A stretch of 7,001 bases of DNA from Acidobacteriota bacterium (GCA_021810175.1 JAJZJJ010000147.1:1-7001), one strand, 5' to 3'. Positions 1 to 6,321 are shown, counted from the first letter of the stretch. Notes: generated from the sequence alone by a model not told the origin. Translations and numbers: made by a program.

Positions 1-1131
1 CCGGCGATGGTGTCGCTGATCCGGCGGCTCGCGGAGCAGGATATTGCCTACCGGGCCGAGGACGGCTCCTGGTATTTCAGGATTGCGCGCTTCCCCGAGT
101 ACGGCAAGCTTTCGAAGAAGGACTTCGGCGGGATCAACGACGGCGCACGCATCGACGTGGACGAGTACGAGAAGGATTCGGCCAGGGATTTCGCGCTGTG
201 GAAGGCTCCCAAACCCGGCGAGCACCAATGGGAAACGGAACTGGGTCCGGGACGGCCGGGCTGGCACATTGAATGCTCGGCCATGGCCATGCAGTACCTG
301 GGAGACAGCTTCGACCTGCACGCGGGCGGCGAAGACCTGACCTTTCCGCACCACGAGAATGAGATTGCCCAGTCCGAGTCGGCTTCGCACCAGCCGTTTG
401 CCCGGCACTGGTTCCACGTGCGGTTTCTGCTGGTGGAAGGCCGCAAGATGGCGAAGTCCGAGGGGAACTTCTTTACGCTGCGGGATCTGCTGCTGAAGGG
501 GTACAAGGCTTCGGCGATCCGGATGCTGCTGATTGCGGTTCCGTACCGGCAGCAACTGAACTTTACCTTTGAAGGGCTGACCGCCGAGACGATGGCCGTG
601 GAACGGCTGCGGACCTTTAAGGAGCGCGTGGAGACGACGGCATGGCCGGAGCATGCGGCAAACGCGGCCGGAGAGGTAACCAAGTCGGCGCGCGAGGCGC
701 GGACACGGTTCTTTGCGGCTCTGGCCGACGATTTGAACACGGCCGAGGCGCGGGCCGCCATCTTTGAGATGGTGCGCTTTGCGAATACCCAGGCCGACGC
801 GGGGCGCTTCTATGCGAGCGATCGCGCGGAGGTGCTGGAGACGCTGCGGGAGTTCGACCGGGTTTTTGCCGTGCTGAAAGACCACGACGCGGAATGGACG
901 CAGTTCACGCTCGACTGGGCCGAAGGGGAGGGCCGACTGAACGAGGCGGCTCCCGAGGTGCTGGCGCGACAGGGGCTGACCGACGAGGCGATTCAGAAAC
1001 TGGTGGACGAGCGCAGCCAGGCCAAGCGAACACGCAATTTTGCCCGGGCGGACCAGATTCGCAATGAGCTGGCGGCGAAGGGCATCGTGATTGAGGACTC
1101 AAAAGACGGGGTTCGCTGGAAACGCAAGTAG
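1..1131 (+). CDS. cysS: cysteinyl-tRNA synthetase, 5'-truncated by window edge
   Basis: Class I aminoacyl-tRNA synthetase that activates cysteine with ATP and charges tRNA-Cys in the cytoplasm. The reading frame is open from base 1, and the first residues (PAMVSLIRRL) match the interior of the family, so the ATG at base 7 is internal. Roughly 100 residues, including the HIGH motif and the first zinc cysteine, lie off the left edge. Visible family marks are GWHIECSAM, whose Cys codon at 274-276 is a zinc ligand, and GGEDLTFPHHENE, whose His (349-351) and Glu (361-363) complete the zinc site. The KMSKS loop appears as KMAKS at 445-459. The C-terminal part, with QAKRTRNFARADQIRNEL followed by GIVIEDSKDGVRWKRK, is the typical anticodon-binding end. 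A strong terminator follows 29 nt after the stop. Identification is very secure; the Ser-to-Ala change in KMSKS is a mild variant. Confidence 0.97.
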   Translation, partial: PAMVSLIRRLAEQDIAYRAEDGSWYFRIARFPEYGKLSKKDFGGINDGARIDVDEYEKDSARDFALWKAPKPGEHQWETELGPGRPGWHIECSAMAMQYLGDSFDLHAGGEDLTFPHHENEIAQSESASHQPFARHWFHVRFLLVEGRKMAKSEGNFFTLRDLLLKGYKASAIRMLLIAVPYRQQLNFTFEGLTAETMAVERLRTFKERVETTAWPEHAANAAGEVTKSAREARTRFFAALADDLNTAEARAAIFEMVRFANTQADAGRFYASDRAEVLETLREFDRVFAVLKDHDAEWTQFTLDWAEGEGRLNEAAPEVLARQGLTDEAIQKLVDERSQAKRTRNFARADQIRNELAAKGIVIEDSKDGVRWKRK

Positions 1132-1160
1132 CGGCGGGGTTTGCCTGCCGAAGACGGGAG

Positions 1161-1193
1161 AAGGCCCGCTTCCTGAGGGAAGCGGGCCTTTTT
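1161..1193 (+). terminator. intrinsic terminator of cysS
   Basis: A perfect 13-bp stem is formed by AAGGCCCGCTTCC (1161-1173) and GGAAGCGGGCCTT (1178-1190), closed by the tetraloop TGAG and ending in a run of five T (1189-1193). It stands just downstream of the cysS stop and isolates that gene from the next operon. On the minus strand the stem ends in AA rather than a long T run after it, so it most likely acts on the plus strand only. Confidence 0.93.
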
Positions 1194-1219
1194 GCATTTC
1201 CGAAGGGAGCGAGTCTTAA

Positions 1220-1296
1220 GATTGTCACGACGATTCGATAGAGAACTTCATTTTCTTAATGCTTATATTGACTTTCTTCAGTTTTAGGCGCATTGT
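1220..1296 (+). promoter_or_regulatory. AT-rich promoter region of the DUF2089/SHOCT operon
   Basis: This is an AT-rich island in otherwise GC-rich DNA between the cysS terminator and the next operon. Two overlapping sigma70-like candidates can be read. One is a TTGACT -35 box (1268-1273) followed after 17 nt by CATTGT (1291-1296), a poor -10. The other is a good -10, TATATT (1264-1269), that lacks a recognisable -35 at 16-18 nt. Position and base composition support a promoter; which boxes are used cannot be decided by eye. Confidence 0.4.
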
Positions 1297-1310
1297 GGTT
1301 CCTGTTGAGT

Positions 1311-1314
1311 GAGG
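1311..1314 (+). promoter_or_regulatory. Shine-Dalgarno GAGG deciding the start at 1321
   Basis: GAGG lies 6 nt before the ATG at 1321. An in-frame GTG at 1309 has no comparable site upstream and would itself overlap this element, so ATG 1321 is preferred as the start of the DUF2089-type gene. Confidence 0.65.
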
Positions 1315-1320
1315 ACAGCG

Positions 1321-1707
1321 ATGGCTGAGAAGAACAAGACGGCTTCCGAGTGGCAGGAACTGACCCGACTCACCCAGGGGCAGGCGATTGTGGTGGAGCG
1401 GGTGCGGCTGGCGGATCGCGATGTGGCGATTGAGGGGGCATTTGAGCTGCCGCAACTGGCGCGGCTGAACGCCGAGGATCAGATATTTGTGGTGGCATTC
1501 CTGCGGAGCCACGGATCGATCAAGGAAATGGAGCAGATTTTCGGGGTGAGTTACCCGACGATCAAAGCGCGGCTGAACCGGATCGCAGGGAGCCTGGAGT
1601 TTGTGGAGACGAATCCGGCGCCGCCTCGCGGAGAGGTTCTGGAGCGGCTGAAACAGGGCGAAATTACGGCGGCGGAGGCGATTCGGGAACTGGAGGCGCT
1701 GCGATGA
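1321..1707 (+). CDS. DUF2089-family HTH protein with C-terminal SHOCT-like helix
   Basis: 128 aa, soluble, probably a DNA-binding regulator; its target is unknown. The core (residues about 39-88) fits the DUF2089 family: GAFELPQLARL, then FVVAFLRSHGSIKEMEQ and FGVSYPTIKARLNRI. The second half looks like a helix-turn-helix with the family signature SYPT in the recognition region (77-80). Known DUF2089 proteins usually begin with a zinc ribbon of two Cys pairs; here the corresponding stretch (about 14-38) has no cysteine, and the whole protein has none. The last 25 residues, with LKQGEITAAEAIRELEAL, form a SHOCT-like helix pair also found in two of the following genes. It is first in a four-gene operon; its TGA overlaps the next ATG (ATGA, 1704-1707). 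Family assignment is confident; a role as regulator of this same operon is inference. Confidence 0.85.
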   Translation: MAEKNKTASEWQELTRLTQGQAIVVERVRLADRDVAIEGAFELPQLARLNAEDQIFVVAFLRSHGSIKEMEQIFGVSYPTIKARLNRIAGSLEFVETNPAPPRGEVLERLKQGEITAAEAIRELEALR

Positions 1708-1964
1708 TTCCCAATGTAGCGCTGATTCAGGTCCAGAATCCGCACTGGCGCGGAATTCGGCTGTGGGTGCCTCTGTTTCTGCTGTGGATTCCGCTGCTGC
1801 TGCTGTCGCCGCTGATCCTGCTGGTGGTTCTCGGGCTGTGCCTGGCGGGGCGGATCGGACCGTGGCGCGCGGTGCGGGTGCTGTGGGGCGTGGTGTGCGC
1901 GCTGCCGGGAACCGACGTGCAGGTGGATTCAGGCGGCAACCATGTGGTGGTTCGGATTCGGTAG
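1704..1964 (+). CDS. small single-span membrane protein, unknown function
   Basis: 86 aa. One long hydrophobic segment (about residues 20-48, rich in Leu with WVPLFLLWIPLLLL and a second half LILLVVLGLCLAG) is long enough for one tilted or two short membrane helices. It is followed by the basic stretch RIGPWRAVR and a short tail ending in GGNHVVVRIR that looks like a beta hairpin. No catalytic or metal-binding motif is visible. Translation is coupled to the preceding HTH gene through an ATGA overlap, and the next gene starts 7 nt after its stop, so it is a genuine member of the operon. The coding frame, not the overlapping alternatives, keeps the hydrophobic pattern and the operon spacing. 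No specific function can be assigned; a membrane anchor or sensor partner for the SHOCT-like proteins is a guess from context. Confidence 0.75.
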   Translation: MIPNVALIQVQNPHWRGIRLWVPLFLLWIPLLLLSPLILLVVLGLCLAGRIGPWRAVRVLWGVVCALPGTDVQVDSGGNHVVVRIR

Positions 1965-1966
1965 GA
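1963..1966 (+). promoter_or_regulatory. Shine-Dalgarno AGGA deciding the start at 1972
   Basis: AGGA sits 5 nt before ATG 1972 and overlaps the stop codon of the preceding gene. It favours ATG 1972 over the earlier in-frame ATG at 1942, which would lie inside the upstream gene without a clear ribosome binding site. Confidence 0.55.
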
Positions 1967-1971
1967 CAGAG

Positions 1972-2223
1972 ATGGACAGAGATCGACGCAACATTTTGCA
2001 TCTGGTGGCCTGCGGACGCGTGACGGCTGCGGAAGCCGAGCGGTTGCTGACGGTGTGGAACGAGCAGCGCGAGTTGGCGTGGGTGGCGGCACTGTGCGTG
2101 GGCATGGCGCTGCTGGGCGAGCTGGGGCGGTGGATTCCGCCGGCGGCGCACTGGCTGGGCGCTCAGGCGCTTGCGCACCGGACGCTTTGGACGATTCAGC
2201 ACTGGACAGGAGGAAAAGGATGA
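1972..2223 (+). CDS. SHOCT-like helix plus membrane-helix protein
   Basis: 83 aa. The N-terminal part (about residues 7-29, with VACGRVTAAEAERLL) is the SHOCT-like short helix motif shared with the HTH protein upstream and the larger protein downstream. After a charged junction (NEQRE) comes one hydrophobic segment (about 35-50, LAWVAALCVGMALLGEL), then an amphipathic, tryptophan-containing tail ending in WTGGKG. It therefore looks like a cytoplasmic SHOCT-like domain tethered to the membrane. The start at 1972 is chosen by its ribosome binding site; an in-frame ATG at 1942 would add ten residues. Its TGA (2221-2223) overlaps the next ATG by 4 nt. No enzyme motif is visible and no function is known to me; operon membership is well supported. 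Confidence 0.75.
   Translation: MDRDRRNILHLVACGRVTAAEAERLLTVWNEQRELAWVAALCVGMALLGELGRWIPPAAHWLGAQALAHRTLWTIQHWTGGKG
2208..2213 (+). promoter_or_regulatory. strong Shine-Dalgarno AGGAGG for the last operon gene
   Basis: A full AGGAGG lies 6 nt before ATG 2220 and 9 nt before the adjacent in-frame ATG 2223, inside the end of the preceding gene. It is the strongest ribosome binding site in this operon, suggesting that the last protein is made in larger amounts than its neighbours. Confidence 0.8.
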
Positions 2224-2684
2224 TGAGCGAAGAACGGAAGCAGATTCTGGAGATGCTGGCTGCGGGGAAGATTACCGCGGACGAGGCGGAGCGGCTGATT
2301 GCCGCTCTCGAAGCAGGCGCGAGCCAGCCGCCAGCCCAAAGCGGGGGCGGCGCAGGCAAAGAGGAAAAGAAGGCGCGGGCAAAGTATTTGCGAGTGCTGG
2401 TGGAGGCCGACGAGTCCATGACGGGGCTAAAGGGCGGAATGACAACGGTGAACGTACGGGTTCCAATGCAGCTGCTTCGAGCCGGAGTCCGGCTGGCGAG
2501 CCTGGTGCCGGCGCAGGCTCACGAGCAGCTGGACGAGGCGCTGAACCGGCATGGAGTTCCGCTGACGCTGTCGCAGATCAGGCCGGAAAACCTGGAAGAG
2601 CTGATCGACCACCTCGAAGATCTGACCGTGGATGTGGATGGCAAGGACGGGAACACCACCAAGGTGCGCGTGTTCTGCGAATAG
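2220..2684 (+). CDS. SHOCT-like domain protein with conserved soluble C-terminal domain
   Basis: 154 aa, no membrane segment. Residues about 8-31 carry the SHOCT-like motif (ILEMLAAGKITADEAERL), followed by a flexible Gly/Ala/Gln/Lys-rich linker (about 32-53). A compact domain follows (about 56-154): a beta strand KYLRVLVE, the stretch VNVRVPMQLLRAGVRLASL, an alpha-helical middle, and a final strand ending TTKVRVFCE. N-terminally it resembles YvlB-type proteins of Gram-positive bacteria, a family tied to envelope stress there, but the resemblance is short. It is the last gene of the four-gene operon, coupled to the preceding gene by an ATGA overlap and served by a strong AGGAGG. ATG 2220 or 2223 may be used; the difference is one Met. 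Its stop is 10 nt from the stop of the convergent phosphatidyltransferase gene. Real gene: very likely; function unknown. Confidence 0.85.
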   Translation: MMSEERKQILEMLAAGKITADEAERLIAALEAGASQPPAQSGGGAGKEEKKARAKYLRVLVEADESMTGLKGGMTTVNVRVPMQLLRAGVRLASLVPAQAHEQLDEALNRHGVPLTLSQIRPENLEELIDHLEDLTVDVDGKDGNTTKVRVFCE

Positions 2685-2694
2685 CCCGGTAGCC

Positions 2695-3249
2695 TCAGCC
2701 GGCGGCTGCCGATGAGCTGCTGCTCTGGGTGGTGGCGCGGATGGCGTAGTGAAATCCGGAAAGAACGGTGAGGACAACCGTGGCGGCAAGACTGCCGTTG
2801 CGAATGAAGACCACCCAGGCGGGGTGCCAGAAGCGGGCCAGCAGGACGGCGGAAACCGCGAGGATCTGCGCGACGGTGTTGGCCTTACCAAAGATGCTGG
2901 GGCCGAAGTTGCGAATGGATGTGGTGGCGTAGAGGACGGCCGCAACCATCAGTATGCCGAGGTCGCGGGCAAAGACCAGGACCGTGACCAGCAGCGAGAT
3001 AAGGCCCTCGTGGTGGAGAACGAGAAACAGGGTGCTGAGAAGGAGCTTGTCCACGACGGGGTCGAGATATTGACCGAGCATGGTGCGCTGATGGAGCATA
3101 CGGGCCAGCAGTCCGTCGAGCGCATCGGTGACGCCGGCCGTGACAAAGAGACTGAACGCCAGCTCATTGCGGTGGTCCAGCACGGCCAGCACCAGGAAAG
3201 GAGCCAGGCAGAGCCGCAGGAGACTCAGCAGGTTGGGGGCGGCACGCAT
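2695..3249 (-). CDS. pgsA: CDP-alcohol phosphatidyltransferase, PgsA-like
   Basis: 184 aa integral membrane enzyme. It carries the complete family signature D-x2-D-G-x2-A-R-x8-G-x3-D-x3-D, with Asp42, Asp45, Gly46, Ala49, Arg50, Gly59, Asp63 and Asp67. These residues bind the metal ions and the CDP-activated lipid. The N-terminal PNLLSLLRLCLAPF is typical of phosphatidylglycerophosphate synthase (CDP-diacylglycerol plus glycerol 3-phosphate), and the length suits it; a cardiolipin synthase of the same superfamily is the main alternative. Several hydrophobic segments follow the motif, and the tail is serine-rich. The start is uncertain. ATG 3249 directly precedes the conserved N-terminus, but a GTG at 3309 with GAGAG just upstream would add 20 residues, and the frame stays open to an ATG at 3450. 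It is convergent with the SHOCT-like operon and divergent from tRNA-Val. Confidence 0.85.
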   Translation of the reverse strand: MRAAPNLLSLLRLCLAPFLVLAVLDHRNELAFSLFVTAGVTDALDGLLARMLHQRTMLGQYLDPVVDKLLLSTLFLVLHHEGLISLLVTVLVFARDLGILMVAAVLYATTSIRNFGPSIFGKANTVAQILAVSAVLLARFWHPAWVVFIRNGSLAATVVLTVLSGFHYAIRATTQSSSSSAAAG

Positions 3250-3422
3250 CTGGCCAATGCCGATGCGATTGGCCGCCCGATCAGCCAAAGTTGGCGTAGA
3301 TGGGTTCACGGAACTCTCATGGTAATGTATGCGGGCACGCCGTGGGGAGAGCTGCGGAAAAACAGTGCCCCGCTCGTGGGCCGGAGGAGTAGGATGACCA
3401 GCGAAAAATGCGCTTTCCCTGT

Positions 3423-3428
3423 TATGAT
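3423..3428 (+). promoter_or_regulatory. candidate -10 box for tRNA-Val
   Basis: TATGAT matches the sigma70 consensus at five of six positions and lies 24 nt before the mature tRNA 5' end, a fitting distance for a short leader. No good -35 box is seen at 16-18 nt upstream, so the assignment is tentative. Confidence 0.4.
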
Positions 3429-3452
3429 AAAGGAGTTGTTGCTCCCGCATGT

Positions 3453-3529
3453 AGGCGCGTAGCTCAGTTGGTTAGAGCGCTACCTTGACACGGTAGAGGT
3501 CAGGAGTTCGAGTCTCCTCGTGCCTACCA
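3453..3529 (+). tRNA. tRNA-Val (anticodon GAC)
   Basis: A complete 77-nt cloverleaf can be folded by eye. The acceptor stem is AGGCGCG (3453-3459) with CGTGCCT (3519-3525), including one G-U pair. The D stem is GCTC/GAGC with a 9-nt loop AGTTGGTTA. The anticodon stem CTACC/GGTAG carries the loop TTGACAC with anticodon GAC at 3487-3489. The variable loop is AGGTC, and the T arm is AGGAG-TTCGAGT-CTCCT. Discriminator A3526 is as expected for valine, and the 3' CCA is encoded (3527-3529). It reads GUC and GUU codons. No other tRNA is adjacent, and no duplicate of its 3' end is seen in the window that would mark an integrated element. Confidence 0.97.
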
Positions 3530-3784
3530 TTCCCAAACAAAGCAAAGCAATTGTGGACGTGACCTCTGCCGTCGCACCCCCTTCTGGCGTGCTGAAGGGC
3601 GCTCAAGAATCGAGTCGCTGAACAGACCGCGAACCGCCGCGGCGTTTGGCAGCGGCCTGCTGGAACAGAGCGTCTGCCGAGCGCGAATATGCCCAGGCCG
3701 GGAATTGGCCAGCGAGAACACCGACGCAGCGCGCTCCCGAGAAGTTTCCGGACCTGGCGCAGAAGAACTCCGTATGGCCAGCCC
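3530..3784. other. intergenic gap between tRNA-Val and qcrB
   Basis: About 255 bases separate the tRNA 3' end from the stop of the convergent qcrB gene. Open frames here either read antisense through the tRNA or show no protein-like composition. The only structure seen is a 6-bp inverted repeat CCCTTC/GAAGGG (3579-3584 and 3594-3599) with a 9-nt loop and no T run on either strand, so it is not a convincing terminator. Nothing else is recognised. Confidence 0.5.
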
Positions 3785-5158
3785 TCACCGGCTCTGAGAG
3801 GAGGCGACTTCCTCGATCTCCGCAACGACATCGTTCGCAACATTTGTCGCGGCGTCGGCATCTGCGCGTCGCCTTCGCATCCTTATGCAAACCGCATAGG
3901 TGATGGCACCAGCTACGACGGGGACCACGAAGAAGAGAATGCGCAGAAGCGTTCTGATTTCGGCAACGGAGCCGCTGGTGGCCACGGCGATCACATCGTC
4001 GCCGCCGGCAAAGAAGAGGACCGCGAGCATTCCGAGGACCGCGCATCCCAGAGCAGTGTAGAAGGGCTGCTGATACGGAAGGCGCAGGACGTTATGCCGG
4101 CGAAAGTCGCCGGAGAGGAGCTTCTCCATGAAGGGCCATGCATAAAGGCCGATGAAGAGGGAGGCGGGAAAGAACAGACCTGGCCAGAAAACCTCTGGAA
4201 CGAGGTATCCGTCGATGCGGAAATTCACGCCCGGAAAGAGGCGCATGGCACCTTCAACCCAGCCGAGATACCAGTCAGGCTGGGCGCCGGGAATGACGGC
4301 GACAGGGCTGTAGGGCCCGTAGACCCAGACGGGGTCGATCTGGACGACGCCGCCCAACAAGGCAATGAAGGCAAAGACCAGCAGAAAGAGGCCGAGGGAT
4401 TTGAGGGTATAGGCGGGCCACAAACGCGAGCCAACGATGAGCCGGTCGGTGCGGCGGGGGCCGGGATAATTCGTGTGCATCTGACGCCAGATGATGGACA
4501 GGTGGGCGACAAGGAGGGCGGCGATGAGGCCAGGAACCAGGAAGATATGCAGAGCGAAAAATCTGGGGTTGGTTGCGCCCACCGGAACGGTGCCTCCAAA
4601 GACGATGAAGGTGATCCAGGGACCGATGACGGGGGTTGAAAGAAGGATGGCGTAGCCGATGCGCAGCCCCTCGCCGGAGAGCAGGTCGCCGCCGATGGAG
4701 TATCCGAAGTAGCCGTTGGCAAGGGCGAGGAGAAGCAGCGTAAGGCCGATGAGCCAGTTGATCTCGCGCGGTTTGCGATAGGCGCTGGTGAAGTAGATCC
4801 GCAACAGGTGGGCGACGATCGCGACGATGAAGATATCGCATGCCCAGTGGTGCATCTGGCGGATGAGCAGGCCGCCGGGAACGTCGAAACTGATATGCAG
4901 GAGCGAGCGGTAGGCGGCCGACATTTTGACGCCGTCCAGCGGTTCGTAACTGCCGTGGTAGATGACGGAGGTGGTGGAGTCCTTGAAGAACATCGCGAGC
5001 CAGGCGCCGGTAACGACGAGGATCACGAAGGAATAGAGGGCGATCTCCCCGAGCATGAAGGACCAGTGGTCGGGAAAGACATGGTTGAAGGCTTTGCGGG
5101 CGAACTTTGCGAGACGCAGCCTGCTGTCGAGAAAGCGACCGGATTCTACGATGGCCAT
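3785..5158 (-). CDS. qcrB: cytochrome b subunit of a bc complex, actinobacterial-like
   Basis: 457 aa integral membrane subunit that oxidises quinol and carries two b hemes. Heme ligands are visible: His103 and His117 in helix B (QMHHWACDIF...AHLLR) and His204 and His219 in helix D (LHIFLVPG...VAHL). The 15-residue helix-D spacing is that of b6-like and actinobacterial proteins, not the 14 of mitochondrial bc1. The quinol-site motif is PDWY (294-297). The N-terminus (FPDHWSFMLGEIALYSF, 28-44), YHGSY and the stretch SFDVPGGLL before helix B read closely like actinobacterial QcrB as I remember it. About eight membrane helices are visible, the last three after PDWY near 325-345, 366-384 and 404-425, so the N and C domains are fused. 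The polar tail is shorter than in mycobacteria. The start ATG overlaps the end of qcrA by 13 nt. The longer open frame upstream of 5158 only shadows qcrA. Confidence 0.95.
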   Translation of the reverse strand: MAIVESGRFLDSRLRLAKFARKAFNHVFPDHWSFMLGEIALYSFVILVVTGAWLAMFFKDSTTSVIYHGSYEPLDGVKMSAAYRSLLHISFDVPGGLLIRQMHHWACDIFIVAIVAHLLRIYFTSAYRKPREINWLIGLTLLLLALANGYFGYSIGGDLLSGEGLRIGYAILLSTPVIGPWITFIVFGGTVPVGATNPRFFALHIFLVPGLIAALLVAHLSIIWRQMHTNYPGPRRTDRLIVGSRLWPAYTLKSLGLFLLVFAFIALLGGVVQIDPVWVYGPYSPVAVIPGAQPDWYLGWVEGAMRLFPGVNFRIDGYLVPEVFWPGLFFPASLFIGLYAWPFMEKLLSGDFRRHNVLRLPYQQPFYTALGCAVLGMLAVLFFAGGDDVIAVATSGSVAEIRTLLRILFFVVPVVAGAITYAVCIRMRRRRADADAATNVANDVVAEIEEVASSQSR

Positions 5159-6321
5159 GGCATCCCCCAGAAGCCCGGCCCGGGCGGATCGGTAAAGCCT
5201 CCGCCGGCGCGAAGAAAGCCGTCCGAATCCACGTAGAGCGGCAACTGCGGCAGCGGCCTCGCGGCCGGACCGCCCGTGGGCTGAGCTCCGTCGAGCACAT
5301 CGAAGGTGGACTGATGACAGGGACACATGAGCTGGTGGGAAGTGGTTTCGTAGAGGCCCACGTTGCATCCGGCGTGGGTGCAGATTCGCGAGTAGGCGAG
5401 GTTGCCGCCGGGCGCCCAGCCGGTACGGCTGGCGGGCAGACGCAGCAGATCGGAGTGGACGCGGACGAGAACGGTCTGGGACTTCTCCGAGCCGATGCTG
5501 TCTTCCGGGAAGACGACGGTGGTGCTGCCGGGGCGAAGCGTATCCACGGAGACCGGCTTGCCATCGAGGGTCATGAGGCGCTGGCCGCGCTTCCAGACTC
5601 TGGTGTAGAGCGCGGTGGAGGGCGGGAAGCCGAGGGAGCGGAGAATTGAAACCACCATGGTGGCGAGAAGGCCTGCGCCGGCGAATCCGGCCCACTGAAG
5701 CAGGCGGCGGCGACGTACATCCGCCCAGCCAGCCTGGAACTCGTCGAATGCTCGCTCGCGTTCGGGCGCGGGCGATGGGAACTCTTCGCGCGGGTCGATC
5801 GCTTCCTTTCGGATGGTGAGCCGATGCGACCAGAAGACAAGGGCCGCGCCAAAGCCGGCGAAGAAAGCGGCCAGGCAGGAACCGAGGAGCAGGTTGTTGC
5901 CGCCGGTCCAGTAGATGACCATGAATCCGGCGGCTCCGGCGACACCGAGAGCCAAAGCGCAGAGGACCAGCAGTGTTCCCGATTGCTGACGTTTCTGCAG
6001 ATCGACGCCCTCTTCGAGGTCGAGATTCCGGTCTCCGGCGCGGCCGCTCAGATCGCGATGCGCAGAGGGATCGGTCTCCGGCGCAGGCTGGTGTTCGGCA
6101 AGGCGGTGGAAAGCGACGATCGATGCGTCGACGACTTCGCGCCCGGCGTCCGCGGTCTCCTTCAACATGCGGGCAGCATCGCTCTTCGGCTCGGCGGACG
6201 GGGATGGGCCTTTAGGGCGCAGCAGCGCGCCGGCGGCGGATTTCACCACCTTCCAGGTAAGAACGCCGCCAACAACGAGCCAGCTGACGGCGCGGGCCTT
6301 TCTGTCTTCCTGTTCGCTCAT
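5146..6321 (-). CDS. qcrA: Rieske iron-sulfur subunit of the bc complex, multi-helix type
   Basis: 391 aa. It takes one electron from quinol through a [2Fe-2S] cluster and passes it to cytochrome c. The Rieske boxes are complete: CTHAGC (Cys314, His316, Cys319) and CPCHQS (Cys333, Cys335, His336); Cys314, His316, Cys333 and His336 hold the cluster, and Cys319/Cys335 would form the disulfide. GGPAARPLPQLPLYVD and the C-terminal FTDPPGPGFWG match the actinobacterial family. Three membrane helices precede the cluster domain (about 115-138, 143-164, 207-229), the last after a basic RRRR (203-206); classical Rieske proteins have one helix and about 180-200 residues. A fourth hydrophobic stretch lies at 11-34, in an N-terminal extension of about 110 residues. 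ATG 6321 overlaps the qcrC stop (ATGA) and has a purine-rich ribosome binding site with GAGGGGG upstream. Confidence 0.95.
   Translation of the reverse strand: MSEQEDRKARAVSWLVVGGVLTWKVVKSAAGALLRPKGPSPSAEPKSDAARMLKETADAGREVVDASIVAFHRLAEHQPAPETDPSAHRDLSGRAGDRNLDLEEGVDLQKRQQSGTLLVLCALALGVAGAAGFMVIYWTGGNNLLLGSCLAAFFAGFGAALVFWSHRLTIRKEAIDPREEFPSPAPERERAFDEFQAGWADVRRRRLLQWAGFAGAGLLATMVVSILRSLGFPPSTALYTRVWKRGQRLMTLDGKPVSVDTLRPGSTTVVFPEDSIGSEKSQTVLVRVHSDLLRLPASRTGWAPGGNLAYSRICTHAGCNVGLYETTSHQLMCPCHQSTFDVLDGAQPTGGPAARPLPQLPLYVDSDGFLRAGGGFTDPPGPGFWGMPWPS

Noticed and set aside
1225..2419. Long minus-strand open frames opposite the small operon
   Set aside because: Composition is Arg/Pro/Ser-rich and low in pattern, typical of shadows in GC-rich DNA, while the plus-strand genes have ribosome binding sites, coupled starts and family motifs.
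2696..2708. Small inverted repeat CAGCC-GGC-GGCTG at the end of pgsA as a bidirectional terminator
   Set aside because: The 5-bp stem with a 3-nt loop lies within the last codons of pgsA and lacks a T run; it may arise by chance from alanine codons.
3453..3529. tRNA-Val as an attachment site of an integrated element
   Set aside because: No integrase gene and no repeat of the tRNA 3' end are visible in the window, and the genes on both sides are housekeeping genes.
3579..3599. Inverted repeat CCCTTC/GAAGGG as a terminator between tRNA-Val and qcrB
   Set aside because: The stem is only 6 bp with a 9-nt loop, and no T run follows on either strand.
3472..3861. Minus-strand open frame of 129 codons reading through the tRNA into the qcrB tail
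   Set aside because: Its end is an antisense translation of the tRNA gene, a known source of false proteins, and it overlaps the qcrB C-terminus.
3689..4639. Long plus-strand open frame (316 codons) antisense to qcrB
   Set aside because: It lies opposite a clearly conserved cytochrome b gene, is rich in Gly, Asp and Glu as expected for the complement of GC-rich membrane-protein codons, and has no recognisable domain.
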